NCBI GenBank assembly: GCA_041744075.1
Contig: JBGTLQ010000014.1
Span: 1 to 64,000 of the forward strand
Length of the DNA stretch: 64,000 nt
Direction of reading: 5' to 3'
From: JAJTZA01 sp041744075
GTDB taxonomy: Bacteria > Verrucomicrobiota > Verrucomicrobiia > Chthoniobacterales > Terrimicrobiaceae
Positions 1-7,231 of the stretch are shown in pieces. The notes below the pieces were generated by a model that saw only the letters and a program-made list of their open reading frames with translations, did not search any database and had not been told where the DNA came from. The translations under genes and the position numbers were made by a program. The first letter of the stretch is position 1. Every line of letters starts with the position of its first letter.

Positions 1-77
1 CCGTCGGTTCGTAAGCGTGAAAGGAGTTCCTCTTTCAGAGTAAATCCCCCGTGGTCCGTTGCGATGCCGAGTTTCAT
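1..77 (-). CDS. rpiB: Ribose-5-phosphate isomerase B, N-terminal fragment
   Basis: Only the first 25 or so codons lie in the window; the gene runs off the left edge. Read on the minus strand from the ATG at 77-75 the protein starts MKLGIATDHGGFTLKEELL. This matches the RpiB/LacAB start (hydrophobic strand, then the sugar-phosphate-binding SDHaGf-type motif, here TDHGGF). The family interconverts ribose 5-phosphate and ribulose 5-phosphate in the cytosolic pentose phosphate pathway. It is divergent from the toxin-antitoxin pair at 288. The family call rests on a short but characteristic stretch; specificity within RpiB/LacAB cannot be judged. Confidence 0.75.
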   Translation of the reverse strand, partial: MKLGIATDHGGFTLKEELLSRLRTD

Positions 78-215
78 GAGTGGTCTTTTTTTTGGTTTAT
101 CTTGATAGAGATAATTCACGGACAGACGACTTGATTGCAAGGCTGATCCACTTTTGTCCCCATGAGCGAAGGCCAGGGAAGCTCCCGGAGAATGGTAAGT
201 CACATTTTTGCCCAT

Positions 216-249
216 TTGACAATCAAACCAGTTTAATCTACTAGTTGAT
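216..249 (+). promoter_or_regulatory. Putative promoter and operator of the Phd/PIN pair
   Basis: A perfect -35-like TTGACA at 216-221 is followed 17 bases later by TACTAG (239-244), a weak -10. A near-perfect dyad, ATCTACTAGTTGAT (236-249, 12 of 14 symmetric), covers the -10. That is where the autorepressor of a toxin-antitoxin operon usually binds. The position 40-70 bases before the antitoxin start fits. Read by eye only. Confidence 0.4.
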
Positions 250-287
250 TTATGACACCCATGACCTCTGGCGAATCGGAGCCCACG

Positions 288-515
288 ATGATTGGGGCGT
301 TTGAAGCCAAAACCCAACTCTCAAGGCTTTTGCGACAGGCCAGGGCGGGTCAGCGATTTATCATCACACAGCGTGGGGAGCCGGTTGCGGAGTTGAAGCC
401 GGTTGAAACCACGTCTGCGACCCGACAATCTCTGCGAGGGGATATGGCAGGCAAAATCTGGATGTCGGATGACTTTTGCCATGAGCTTGAAGAATTGCGC
501 GAATTTTTTGAGTGA
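288..515 (+). CDS. Type II antitoxin, Phd/YefM family
   Basis: Short protein (75 residues from the ATG at 288). It opens MIGAFEAKTQLSRLLRQARAG and contains ITQRGEPVAELKP, the classic Phd/YefM DNA-binding fold: a first strand feeding into a helix that ends in a Leu-rich stretch, then the GxPvA turn. The last 30 residues are acidic and hydrophobic and would wrap the toxin. An in-frame ATG at 252 would add 12 residues without homology, so 288 is preferred. The stop codon overlaps the start region of the PIN toxin, giving tight translational coupling. It should neutralise the toxin and, with it, repress the operon through the palindrome at 236-249. Confidence 0.85.
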   Translation: MIGAFEAKTQLSRLLRQARAGQRFIITQRGEPVAELKPVETTSATRQSLRGDMAGKIWMSDDFCHELEELREFFE

Positions 516-904
516 TGCGATACTTGTTGGACACACACACGCTCTTATGGTGGCGGCAGGATGATTCTCGCCTGCCACATGCATGGGATTCCATCTTTAA
601 CGCCTCTGAGGAAAACGAGATTCTCTTCAGCACAGTTTCGATTTGGGAAATTGCGATCAAGCGCGGTCTGGGAAAACTTGAGATGGAAGGTGACCTTGCC
701 GACTTTGCCCGGACCCTGATTTCAGACCATGGGTTCCACCAACTCCCGTTGGAGGTTACGCATATCTGCCGACTCGAAAAATTACCCCTTCTGCACCGCG
801 ATCCTTTCGATCGACTTCTGATCGCTCAAGCCATCGAGCAAGGAGCCATCGCCGTGACCGACGATCCAAAATGGAAACCTTACTCCGTGAAAATCGAGTT
901 TTGA
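515..904 (+). CDS. Type II toxin, PIN-domain ribonuclease
   Basis: A 129-residue PIN domain protein starting MRYLLDTHTLLWW, where the first catalytic Asp sits in LLDTH. Later acidic positions are visible in SIWEIAIKRGLGK, in HRDPFDRLLIAQA and in AVTDDPKW. The order Asp-Glu-Asp-Asp is that of the Mg-dependent endoribonuclease active site of this subgroup, whose HRDPFDRLLIAQA motif is very typical. A GTG at 512 is an alternative start; either overlaps the antitoxin stop (513-515). The toxin would cleave RNA in the cytoplasm when the antitoxin at 288 is degraded. No frame damage is seen, so the pair appears intact. Confidence 0.88.
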   Translation: MRYLLDTHTLLWWRQDDSRLPHAWDSIFNASEENEILFSTVSIWEIAIKRGLGKLEMEGDLADFARTLISDHGFHQLPLEVTHICRLEKLPLLHRDPFDRLLIAQAIEQGAIAVTDDPKWKPYSVKIEF

Positions 905-927
905 AGGGGGCAGCCTTGGGAGAAACT

Positions 928-2568
928 TCATTTGGCCGCCTTCATTTTGCGATAGCGTTTGATGAGGGCGTTGGTGGAGCTGTCGTGTTTTAGCTTCGGC
1001 GGGGCTTGGCTTTCGAGTTCGGGAATGATGGCTTGGGCGAGGGCTTTACCGAGTTCGACGCCCCATTGATCGAAGGAGTTGATCTGCCAGATTGTGCCTT
1101 GGGTGAAGACGCTGTGTTCGTAGAGGGCGATGAGGGAGCCGAGAGCCTCGGGGGTCAGGCTGTCCGCGAGAATGGTGTTGGAGGGGCGGTTGCCTTCGAA
1201 GACACGATGAGGGACGAGCCAGTCGGGAGTTCCTTCGGCTTTGACTTGGGCTGGGGTTTTGCCAAAAGCCAGGGCCTCGGCTTGGGCAAAAACATTGGCC
1301 ATGAGAATGTCGTGATGACGGCCCAGCGGCGTGAGGGCTTTAGCGAAGGCAATGAAGTCACAGGGGATGAGACGGGTGCCCTGATGGATCAGCTGATAAA
1401 ACGAATGCTGGCCGTTCGTGCCTGGCTCGCCCCAATAGATCGGGCCGGTGTCATAGTTGACCTTCTTACCACTGAGGCTGACGTATTTGCCATTGCTCTC
1501 CATCGTGAGCTGTTGGAGGTAAGCGGGGAAGCGTTTGAGGTATTGCTCGTAGGGAAGGACAGCAACCGTCTGGGCGCCAAAAAAGTCGTTATACCACAAC
1601 CCGAGGAGGCCGAGGAGGACAGGCAGGTTTTTTTCGAAGGGGGTTGTGCGAAAATGTTTGTCCATGGCATGAAACCCAGCGAGGAGTTTGCCAAAATTTT
1701 CGGGGCCAACGGCGAGCATTGTCGAAAGGCCGATCGCCGAATCCATCGAGTAACGGCCACCGACCCAATCCCAGAAGCCAAACATATTTTTTGTGTCGAT
1801 CCCAAAGGCTGAGACTTTCTCCGCATTGGTGGAGACCGCCACAAAATGTTTGGCAACGGCTTTGGAGTCCCCACCCAACCCCGCAAGCAGCCAATCACGG
1901 GCGCTTTGGGCATTGGTCATGGTCTCCAACGTGGTGAAGGTTTTTGAGGAAACAATAAACAGGGTTTCGTCAGGGTTCAGATCCTGGGTGGCCTCCACAA
2001 AATCAATGCCGTCCACATTCGAGACAAAGCGGAACGTCATATCCCGCTTGCTGTAGTGTTTGAGAGCCTCGTAGGCCATCACGGGGCCAAGGTCCGAGCC
2101 GCCAATACCAATGTTGATAACGTTCTTAATCCGTTTGCCGGTGTGACCTTTCCATTTGCCACTACGAACGCGGTTCGCAAAGGCCCCCATCTTCTCGAGG
2201 ACATCATGCACCTCGGGGACAACATTTTTGCCATCAACAAAGATCTTCGCATTTTTTGGAGCACGCAGGGCCGCGTGAAGGACGGCACGGTCTTCGGTGA
2301 TATTGATTTTTTCGCCAGTAAACATGGCCTCAATCCGGTCCTTGAGCCCGGATTCCTTGGCGAGTTGGAGGAGAAGTTTGAGGGTTTCGTCCGTGATCCG
2401 GTTTTTCGAATAATCCAAAAAGAGACCGGCCCCGCTGGCGGTGAGCTTCTCTCCCCGTTTGGCGTCCGCCCCAAAAAGTTCGTGCAGCGTGACGTTCTTG
2501 ATTTTTTTGTGATGCGCTGTGAGAGATTTCCAAGCGGGGAGGGTGGTGAGTGGTTTGGGTGTGCTCAT
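928..2568 (-). CDS. pgi: Glucose-6-phosphate isomerase
   Basis: A full-length (546 residues) glycolytic isomerase interconverting glucose 6-phosphate and fructose 6-phosphate. Recognisable blocks include NIGIGGSDLGPVM, IVSSKTFTTLET (phosphate-binding Ser/Thr loop), FWDWVGGRYSMDS, and GEPGTNGQHSFYQLIHQGT, which carries the catalytic Glu and His. The length matches the long proteobacterial and eukaryotic-type PGI rather than the short bacterial type. Starts at the ATG 2568-2566 and ends MKAAK. It stands alone, convergent with the PIN toxin and divergent from the gene at 2737. No oddities seen. Confidence 0.97.
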   Translation of the reverse strand: MSTPKPLTTLPAWKSLTAHHKKIKNVTLHELFGADAKRGEKLTASGAGLFLDYSKNRITDETLKLLLQLAKESGLKDRIEAMFTGEKINITEDRAVLHAALRAPKNAKIFVDGKNVVPEVHDVLEKMGAFANRVRSGKWKGHTGKRIKNVINIGIGGSDLGPVMAYEALKHYSKRDMTFRFVSNVDGIDFVEATQDLNPDETLFIVSSKTFTTLETMTNAQSARDWLLAGLGGDSKAVAKHFVAVSTNAEKVSAFGIDTKNMFGFWDWVGGRYSMDSAIGLSTMLAVGPENFGKLLAGFHAMDKHFRTTPFEKNLPVLLGLLGLWYNDFFGAQTVAVLPYEQYLKRFPAYLQQLTMESNGKYVSLSGKKVNYDTGPIYWGEPGTNGQHSFYQLIHQGTRLIPCDFIAFAKALTPLGRHHDILMANVFAQAEALAFGKTPAQVKAEGTPDWLVPHRVFEGNRPSNTILADSLTPEALGSLIALYEHSVFTQGTIWQINSFDQWGVELGKALAQAIIPELESQAPPKLKHDSSTNALIKRYRKMKAAK

Positions 2569-2736
2569 TTACCACCCCTTGTAATCAGCCGAGCGGGAAT
2601 CTTCAATCCCGGAATCCCGAGTCTGCCGGAAGGGTTGGGACAGCAAAAACATCCAGACCAGGCAGCATCCACGCCTCTCTCCGTGTCGCTTAAATGATCC
2701 TTGTCTGTCCATGGGAGTACTTTTAAAGTTGCAGTC

Positions 2737-2940
2737 ATGAAAGTTGAGAGCGAATTGCATCCCCTACAGATTGCGGCTTGGCGCAAAATGACCCCACACT
2801 CAAAATGGGATCTTGCAAAAGCAGCCCAACGCATGGTTATCGCTGCCGCTCGCCGCCGGATCGACGGGCAATATCCCGAACTGGATGAACAGGCCCGGCG
2901 GGAGGTACTTTCCCGTTTTTTGATCCGTGCCAGAACCTGA
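2737..2940 (+). CDS. Small protein of unknown function upstream of a nucleotidyltransferase
   Basis: A 67-residue protein (ATG at 2737; an ATG-less extension to 2701 is unlikely). It opens MKVESELHPLQIAAWRKMT and ends in a basic helical segment with YPELDEQARREVL. I do not recognise a named domain, but small proteins with a PELxxxxxRxEVxxR ending often sit just before nucleotidyltransferase-like genes. Here it overlaps the next gene by 14 bases, which indicates co-translation. A toxin-antitoxin-like partnership with the gene at 2927 is an inference from context. Confidence 0.5.
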   Translation: MKVESELHPLQIAAWRKMTPHSKWDLAKAAQRMVIAAARRRIDGQYPELDEQARREVLSRFLIRART

Positions 2941-3487
2941 TCTCATCCATCTCTTTGTCCTGCCTTTGCACCGCTGTGGTATCGATTCCTACATGGTCTC
3001 TGGATCTGTTGCGTCCATCGAATACGGGGAGCCCCGCGCTACATTGGGTGTGGACGTTGCCATCCTTCTCAAAACGGAACAGACCGACCTCCTGCCCGCG
3101 GTATTTGCCGAACCTGAATACTATTGCCCGCCGGTGGATGTCCTGCACTCTGAAATCTCCCGCCCCTCCCGCGGTCATTTCAATGTGATTCATATTCCCA
3201 GTGGAATGAAGGCAGATTTTTATCCATCACGAAATCATCCCTTGTTTGATTGGGCCATGGCGCATCGGCGCAAAATCCTTATTGCGGGTCACGATGTGCT
3301 GCTCTCCCCGCCCGAATACGTCATTCTATGGAAACTGGAGTTTTTCCGGGAAGGTGCGGGAGATAAGCACCTGCGAGACATCAAGGGAATCCTCGCAGTA
3401 AGTGGGGATCAGATCGATACACCCTTTGTTTCGGTGTGGGCGGAAAAACTCGGACTTGGTGCGATCTGGGCAACGTTGATCGAATAA
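2927..3487 (+). CDS. Nucleotidyltransferase-like protein with an altered active site
   Basis: A 186-residue protein from a GTG start overlapping the previous gene. The region YMVSGSVASIEYGEPRATLG (residues 22-41) is the strand-turn-helix and GEPR block of AbiEii/DUF6036-type nucleotidyltransferase folds. In those, GS.A is followed by T.DVD holding two metal-binding Asp residues. Here the sequence reads TLGVDV (39-44), so one of the two expected acidic residues is a Gly. Later SRNHPLFDWAMAHRRKI and the PPEYVILWKLEFFREG block match the C-terminal half of the same family. It may therefore be catalytically impaired. It forms a small cluster with 2737 and the interrupted gene at 3560. Confidence 0.7.
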   Translation: MPEPDLIHLFVLPLHRCGIDSYMVSGSVASIEYGEPRATLGVDVAILLKTEQTDLLPAVFAEPEYYCPPVDVLHSEISRPSRGHFNVIHIPSGMKADFYPSRNHPLFDWAMAHRRKILIAGHDVLLSPPEYVILWKLEFFREGAGDKHLRDIKGILAVSGDQIDTPFVSVWAEKLGLGAIWATLIE

Positions 3488-3559
3488 GGATTCGGTAGAC
3501 ACCGAAATATTGGAAGTCTTCCATGGTCATTTTGAGCATGTCTTGGCATCAGGTATCGA

Positions 3560-3877
3560 GTGCACCGTGCCAAAGAAACCCACTCGGAATTAAGTTCCTC
3601 AGATCTCAGGGACCTTGCGGAAGCTGTCAAAATCCTCGCCAGCAGGCCTGGCATTCGCCGCGCATGGTTGTTTGGGTCAGCGGGCTGCGGGAGGTCCTTG
3701 GATTGGCGATCCGATTTGGATTTTGCGGTTGAGGGACTCTATCCTGGTGGGGAATATTCTCTTTGGGCAAAATTGGACGAAGTCGTGAGACGCCAGGTTG
3801 ATCTTGTCCGCTAGGAGGTTTCCAGCGATCTCCTGCGATCGGAAATTCAGAAGGGACGTGTCATTTATGAGAATTGA
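3560..3877 (+). pseudogene. MNT-type minimal nucleotidyltransferase broken by an internal stop
   Basis: From the GTG at 3560 the reading frame contains WLFGSAGCGRSLDWRSDLDFA, the GSxxxGxxxxxSDlDfa signature of minimal nucleotidyltransferases, the antitoxin half of MNT/HEPN pairs. It then hits TAG at 3812-3814, directly after QVDLVR. The same frame continues without further interruption for 20 more codons (EVSSDLLRSEIQKGRVIYEN, stop TGA 3875-3877). That is the normal C-terminal end of these proteins. The gene therefore looks like a full-length MNT gene inactivated by one nonsense change. No HEPN partner is visible downstream. Confidence 0.75.
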
Positions 3878-4015
3878 TCCCTTTGCGGCCTCCACCGTTG
3901 CAGCCATCATTAGCGATGCTTTCTGAGACTGCGATAAATTCTCTAGATACTTTTTAGCGTCTTTTGGTTTCTTCGATTACGAAATATGAGACCCCATGGA
4001 AAGGGGGGGCTACAC

Positions 4016-5569
4016 TCACGCATTCTTGGTCATATTTCCCTTGTCTGCGGCTCCGGCGTTTCTGCGAGCGGCGGCGGCGTTTTTCGACATTTCCGCGACC
4101 GTTTTGGTTTTGATGCGAGCTGCTCCTTGCGTGGTGACGAGTCGAACGCGAGTGCCGTCCTTTTCGTGCTTTTTTAATCGATTCTTCGCTTTAGAGATTT
4201 CCAGTCGGTATTGCGGAAGCCATGTGGCTTGGGCAACCAGCATTTCGTCCGTCATTTGCCAGACTTCCTCCGGGTCACAAACTGCTCCCACAAGTGGGTC
4301 GTGAAGCATGGCTTGTTTGAGAAGCGTGACGTCTCCGGTCACGGCGGCCTCCACACTCATCTCTTGAACGCGGATTGAGGCGGCGCAGGTGGCCGCACAG
4401 GCCAGGGGGAGATCTCCGACCACAGGCATGTTAATGCCGTTGCGGTCGACGTATCCGGGGATCTCAATAATGCAGCCATCCTGCAGGTTTGGAATGTGTC
4501 CTTCGTTCACCACATTGAAGTGTCCACGATAGGGTCGGCCCGTCTCCAATGATTCGATGATATAGGAACCGTGTTCTTCCGAGCGGTCGCTGGCTTTGAT
4601 CTCGGGAGCCTTTTCCTTCATCCAATTTGGAAAGTCGGTTTTAAACCAATCGCGGGCTTCGGTGCAAACGCGCAGGTATCCCCCCGTCTCGCCGTTGATC
4701 CATGACGACAAATCAATCCATTTTTTGATCTCTTTTGTCCGCTTGCGATACCAAGGCAGGTATTCGCTGAGATGGCCGTTTGACTCAGTGCTATAATACC
4801 CGAAGCGCCTGAGCACATCCATCCGCACTTTTTCCGTCTTAGGAAACGTGGGGTGACTTTCGAACTTTTCCAGAAGTCCGGGAACCATGTCGATCCCGCG
4901 CCAGCGAATTTGAGTGAACCACGTTTGATGATTGATACCCGCGGCAATCACATCCACACCCGACCGATCCAATTTTTTCTGCTTTTCGAGTATTCCTTTC
5001 CGCTTAGCCCATTTTTCTATGACGTCGGCAATCTGCCAGTGGGCACCCTGCACACCATGACACAGTCCGATGGTTTTCACCCCACCATACTTGTTACAGG
5101 CCCAGGTGTTCATGGCCATGGGGTTTGAATAGTTCATAAGCAGCGCGCCGGGTTTCGCCACTTCCCGAATGTGACGGCAAAAATCCAGCAACACCGGGAT
5201 CGTTCGCTGCGCATACATAATCCCTCCCGCGCACAAGGTGTCTCCCACACACTGATCCACCCCATACTTTAGAGGAATCTCCACATCGGACTGAAAAGCT
5301 TCGAGCCCGCCTTGGCGGATCATGCAAAGAACGTAGTCGGCATCAGTCACGGCCTTGCGCACATCGGTTGTTGTCTCCACCACGGCGGGGAGATTGTTGG
5401 CGGCAATGTCACGCCGACAGAGCTTCGCGACCATCTCAAGATTTTTGGCGTTAATGTCACAAAACGAAAAGGTGCTCTGTTTGAACTCAGGAACCGAAAG
5501 GAGATCGTGAAGAAGTTTCCGGGTGAAGCCGATCGAGCCGGCACCAATCATGGCAATGCGAAGTTTCAT
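4016..5569 (-). CDS. Glycoside hydrolase family 4 (alpha-galactosidase/alpha-glucosidase type)
   Basis: A 517-residue GH4 enzyme. These cytosolic hydrolases use NAD+ and a divalent metal in a redox-assisted elimination mechanism. The N-terminal Rossmann motif MIGAGSIGFTR (residues 7-17) binds NAD. MNYSNPMAMNTWA (145-157) contacts the substrate. Cys170-His171 in GLCHGVQ is the metal-binding pair, and His214 in GINHQTWF is the second metal/catalytic segment. CVGDTLCAGGIM resembles the MelA (alpha-galactosidase) branch rather than phospho-beta-glucosidases, but the natural substrate cannot be fixed. The Lys/Ala-rich tail (about 490-517) is non-conserved. It is divergent from the AraC regulator at 5605, the probable local regulator. 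Confidence 0.9.
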   Translation of the reverse strand: MKLRIAMIGAGSIGFTRKLLHDLLSVPEFKQSTFSFCDINAKNLEMVAKLCRRDIAANNLPAVVETTTDVRKAVTDADYVLCMIRQGGLEAFQSDVEIPLKYGVDQCVGDTLCAGGIMYAQRTIPVLLDFCRHIREVAKPGALLMNYSNPMAMNTWACNKYGGVKTIGLCHGVQGAHWQIADVIEKWAKRKGILEKQKKLDRSGVDVIAAGINHQTWFTQIRWRGIDMVPGLLEKFESHPTFPKTEKVRMDVLRRFGYYSTESNGHLSEYLPWYRKRTKEIKKWIDLSSWINGETGGYLRVCTEARDWFKTDFPNWMKEKAPEIKASDRSEEHGSYIIESLETGRPYRGHFNVVNEGHIPNLQDGCIIEIPGYVDRNGINMPVVGDLPLACAATCAASIRVQEMSVEAAVTGDVTLLKQAMLHDPLVGAVCDPEEVWQMTDEMLVAQATWLPQYRLEISKAKNRLKKHEKDGTRVRLVTTQGAARIKTKTVAEMSKNAAAARRNAGAADKGNMTKNA

Positions 5570-5604
5570 AAATCAATGAGGGTGAAAACAAAATCCTAGG
5601 ACAA

Positions 5605-6609
5605 GTGGGAGCGTTGAGCGAATGCTGGTCATTGCGCAAATGTGATGATTATATCCTTTTTGTGACATCACTCGAACGCCACATTGCGGGTTTCTTTCGC
5701 GAAGGTTCTCACCGTCATCGCTCCATGACGCGTCACACTTGGCTGAACATGGGGTATGAGATCATAAAGCCCGGGATGCCGTATGACTGGGATGGCTTAA
5801 GGCGGGGAGGAAACAGAAACCAAGTCATCTGGCTTTTTCAATTCAGCCTGCGGGGATGGGGCTGGCTTGAAACCAAAAACCGCCGCAAGAAAATTCAGGC
5901 CGGCCATGCCTTTTCCGTAAAGATTCCCTCGCAACACCGCTATTATGCGGATCCAGCCTGTGAGGAGTGGAGTTTTTTTTGGCTGATGGTCAAGCATCCT
6001 TATGCCGTGGAGCGCATCCTGAGCATCCCTGCATTTGATAACAGAGTCCTTCGCTTTGGTGAAGACGCCGTCGCTCCACTTTCGACCATCCGGCAGCTAT
6101 TGGAGGCAAAACGCGCGACAGGAGTTGCTGACGCCTATCGGGCGGAAGTCCAACTCCTGTCCGTTGTTTATGAACTGGAGCGCTGGGCCTTTCTCGCTCA
6201 ACATCCCATGTCAAAACGAGACACTTTTCTCGATTCAATCCGTGATCAGAATTCCCCCGCCCACTCGGTGGAAAACCTGGCCCAACAATTCGGCATGAGT
6301 CGGACCCACTTTTCCCATCATTTCCGCCGGATGACAGGCGAAAGCCCCGCCGCCCACCTGAGAAAAGAACGCCTCAAACAGGCTGAAAACCTGCTTGCCA
6401 CGACCACCTTGTCGGTGAAAGAAATCGCGGACAAGGCCGGGTTTGCCAGCTCCAACCAATTCTGCAAATCGTTTCGGGCTCACTATCAAACCTCGCCCGG
6501 AAACTATCGGCGCATGTTTCCCTCGTCTTCCATGATTGAGCGTCTGAGGCAAAATGCCGGCGACTCCAAGGGTGCCAAGTTTTCGCGAGAAGATCTTCAT
6601 CGCTACTGA
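5605..6609 (+). CDS. AraC-family transcriptional regulator
   Basis: A sugar-type AraC regulator. The C-terminal 100 residues hold two helix-turn-helix motifs: ENLAQQFGMSRTHFSHHFRR, then TTLSVKEIADKAGFASSNQFCKSFRAHYQTSPGNYRR across the second motif. The N-terminal half (YDWDGLRRGG, FQFSLRGWGWLE, IPSQHRYY) is a cupin-like sensing domain. The start is uncertain: 5605 gives 334 residues, while the ATG at 5725 gives 294. Family members usually have sequence before the YDWDGL block, so a start between the two is likely. Its divergence from the GH4 gene suggests it activates that gene in response to the substrate sugar. A PIN gene follows after 6 bases. Confidence 0.9.
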   Translation: MGALSECWSLRKCDDYILFVTSLERHIAGFFREGSHRHRSMTRHTWLNMGYEIIKPGMPYDWDGLRRGGNRNQVIWLFQFSLRGWGWLETKNRRKKIQAGHAFSVKIPSQHRYYADPACEEWSFFWLMVKHPYAVERILSIPAFDNRVLRFGEDAVAPLSTIRQLLEAKRATGVADAYRAEVQLLSVVYELERWAFLAQHPMSKRDTFLDSIRDQNSPAHSVENLAQQFGMSRTHFSHHFRRMTGESPAAHLRKERLKQAENLLATTTLSVKEIADKAGFASSNQFCKSFRAHYQTSPGNYRRMFPSSSMIERLRQNAGDSKGAKFSREDLHRY

Positions 6610-6615
6610 TAGATC

Positions 6616-7032
6616 ATGGCCCGTCGAAGCTTTCTCGATACAAACGTCCTGATTTATTCCGTTGATCAAGCCGACCCTGCAAAACAAGAACGGGCACTGG
6701 ATATTATTGCTCTGCACGCCAAGGCGAGAACCGGTGTTATTTCGACACAGGTCCTGCAAGAGTTCTTCTCCGCCGCAACCAGAAAACTCGGGATCCCCGC
6801 ACTGCAAGCCCGCCAACACCTCAGAGAGTTCCGAGTTTTCGACATCGTGCAAATCACTCCTGAGATCATTGAAGAAGGAGTCGATTGCTTCATCCTCAAC
6901 AAAATTTCATTCTGGGATGGCCTCATCATTGCTAGCGCTGTTGCAGCGAAGTGCGTCGAAGTTATCTCCGAAGATCTTAGTGATGGTCAAAGCATCCAAG
7001 GAGTGGCAGTGACAAATCCCTTCAGAATATAA
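6616..7032 (+). CDS. Orphan PIN-domain protein (VapC-like)
   Basis: A 138-residue PIN domain protein. It begins MARRSFLDTNVLIYSVDQAD (first catalytic Asp in FLDTN), has a central VLQEFFSAATRK with the conserved Glu, and a late SFWDGLIIASAVAAKC with the third acidic residue. This is the PIN subgroup normally paired with an upstream ribbon-helix-helix or AbrB antitoxin. No antitoxin gene is visible: the gene immediately upstream (6 bases away) is the AraC regulator, and 7033-7177 codes for nothing convincing. Either the antitoxin was lost or is encoded elsewhere, or the protein is not a toxin. Residue pattern intact. Confidence 0.82.
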   Translation: MARRSFLDTNVLIYSVDQADPAKQERALDIIALHAKARTGVISTQVLQEFFSAATRKLGIPALQARQHLREFRVFDIVQITPEIIEEGVDCFILNKISFWDGLIIASAVAAKCVEVISEDLSDGQSIQGVAVTNPFRI

Positions 7033-7231
7033 GTGAATAAGTTGGTAAAAAGCGGTTCCATCAATAATTTTCCTCTAAATAAAAAGTTGGATTCAAAAAA
7101 TTGAGCCCACCGGAAACTTAACATTCCTGAAGGTTTTTTTTGAATGAAGGTTTTTTGAAGGGGAAGTTCGGGTTTCTGTGATACAGTCTTGGATTGCACC
7201 TATGGTGAATTCTGAGACTGGCAACCAATCC

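Noticed and set aside
1006..1812. Long open frame of 268 codons on the plus strand
   Set aside because: Antisense shadow of pgi; composition follows the other strand and no homology is visible.
7132..7165. GAAGGTTTTTT repeated twice, resembling a terminator
   Set aside because: A short direct repeat with T-runs but no hairpin in front; probably part of the AT-rich leader of uvrA.
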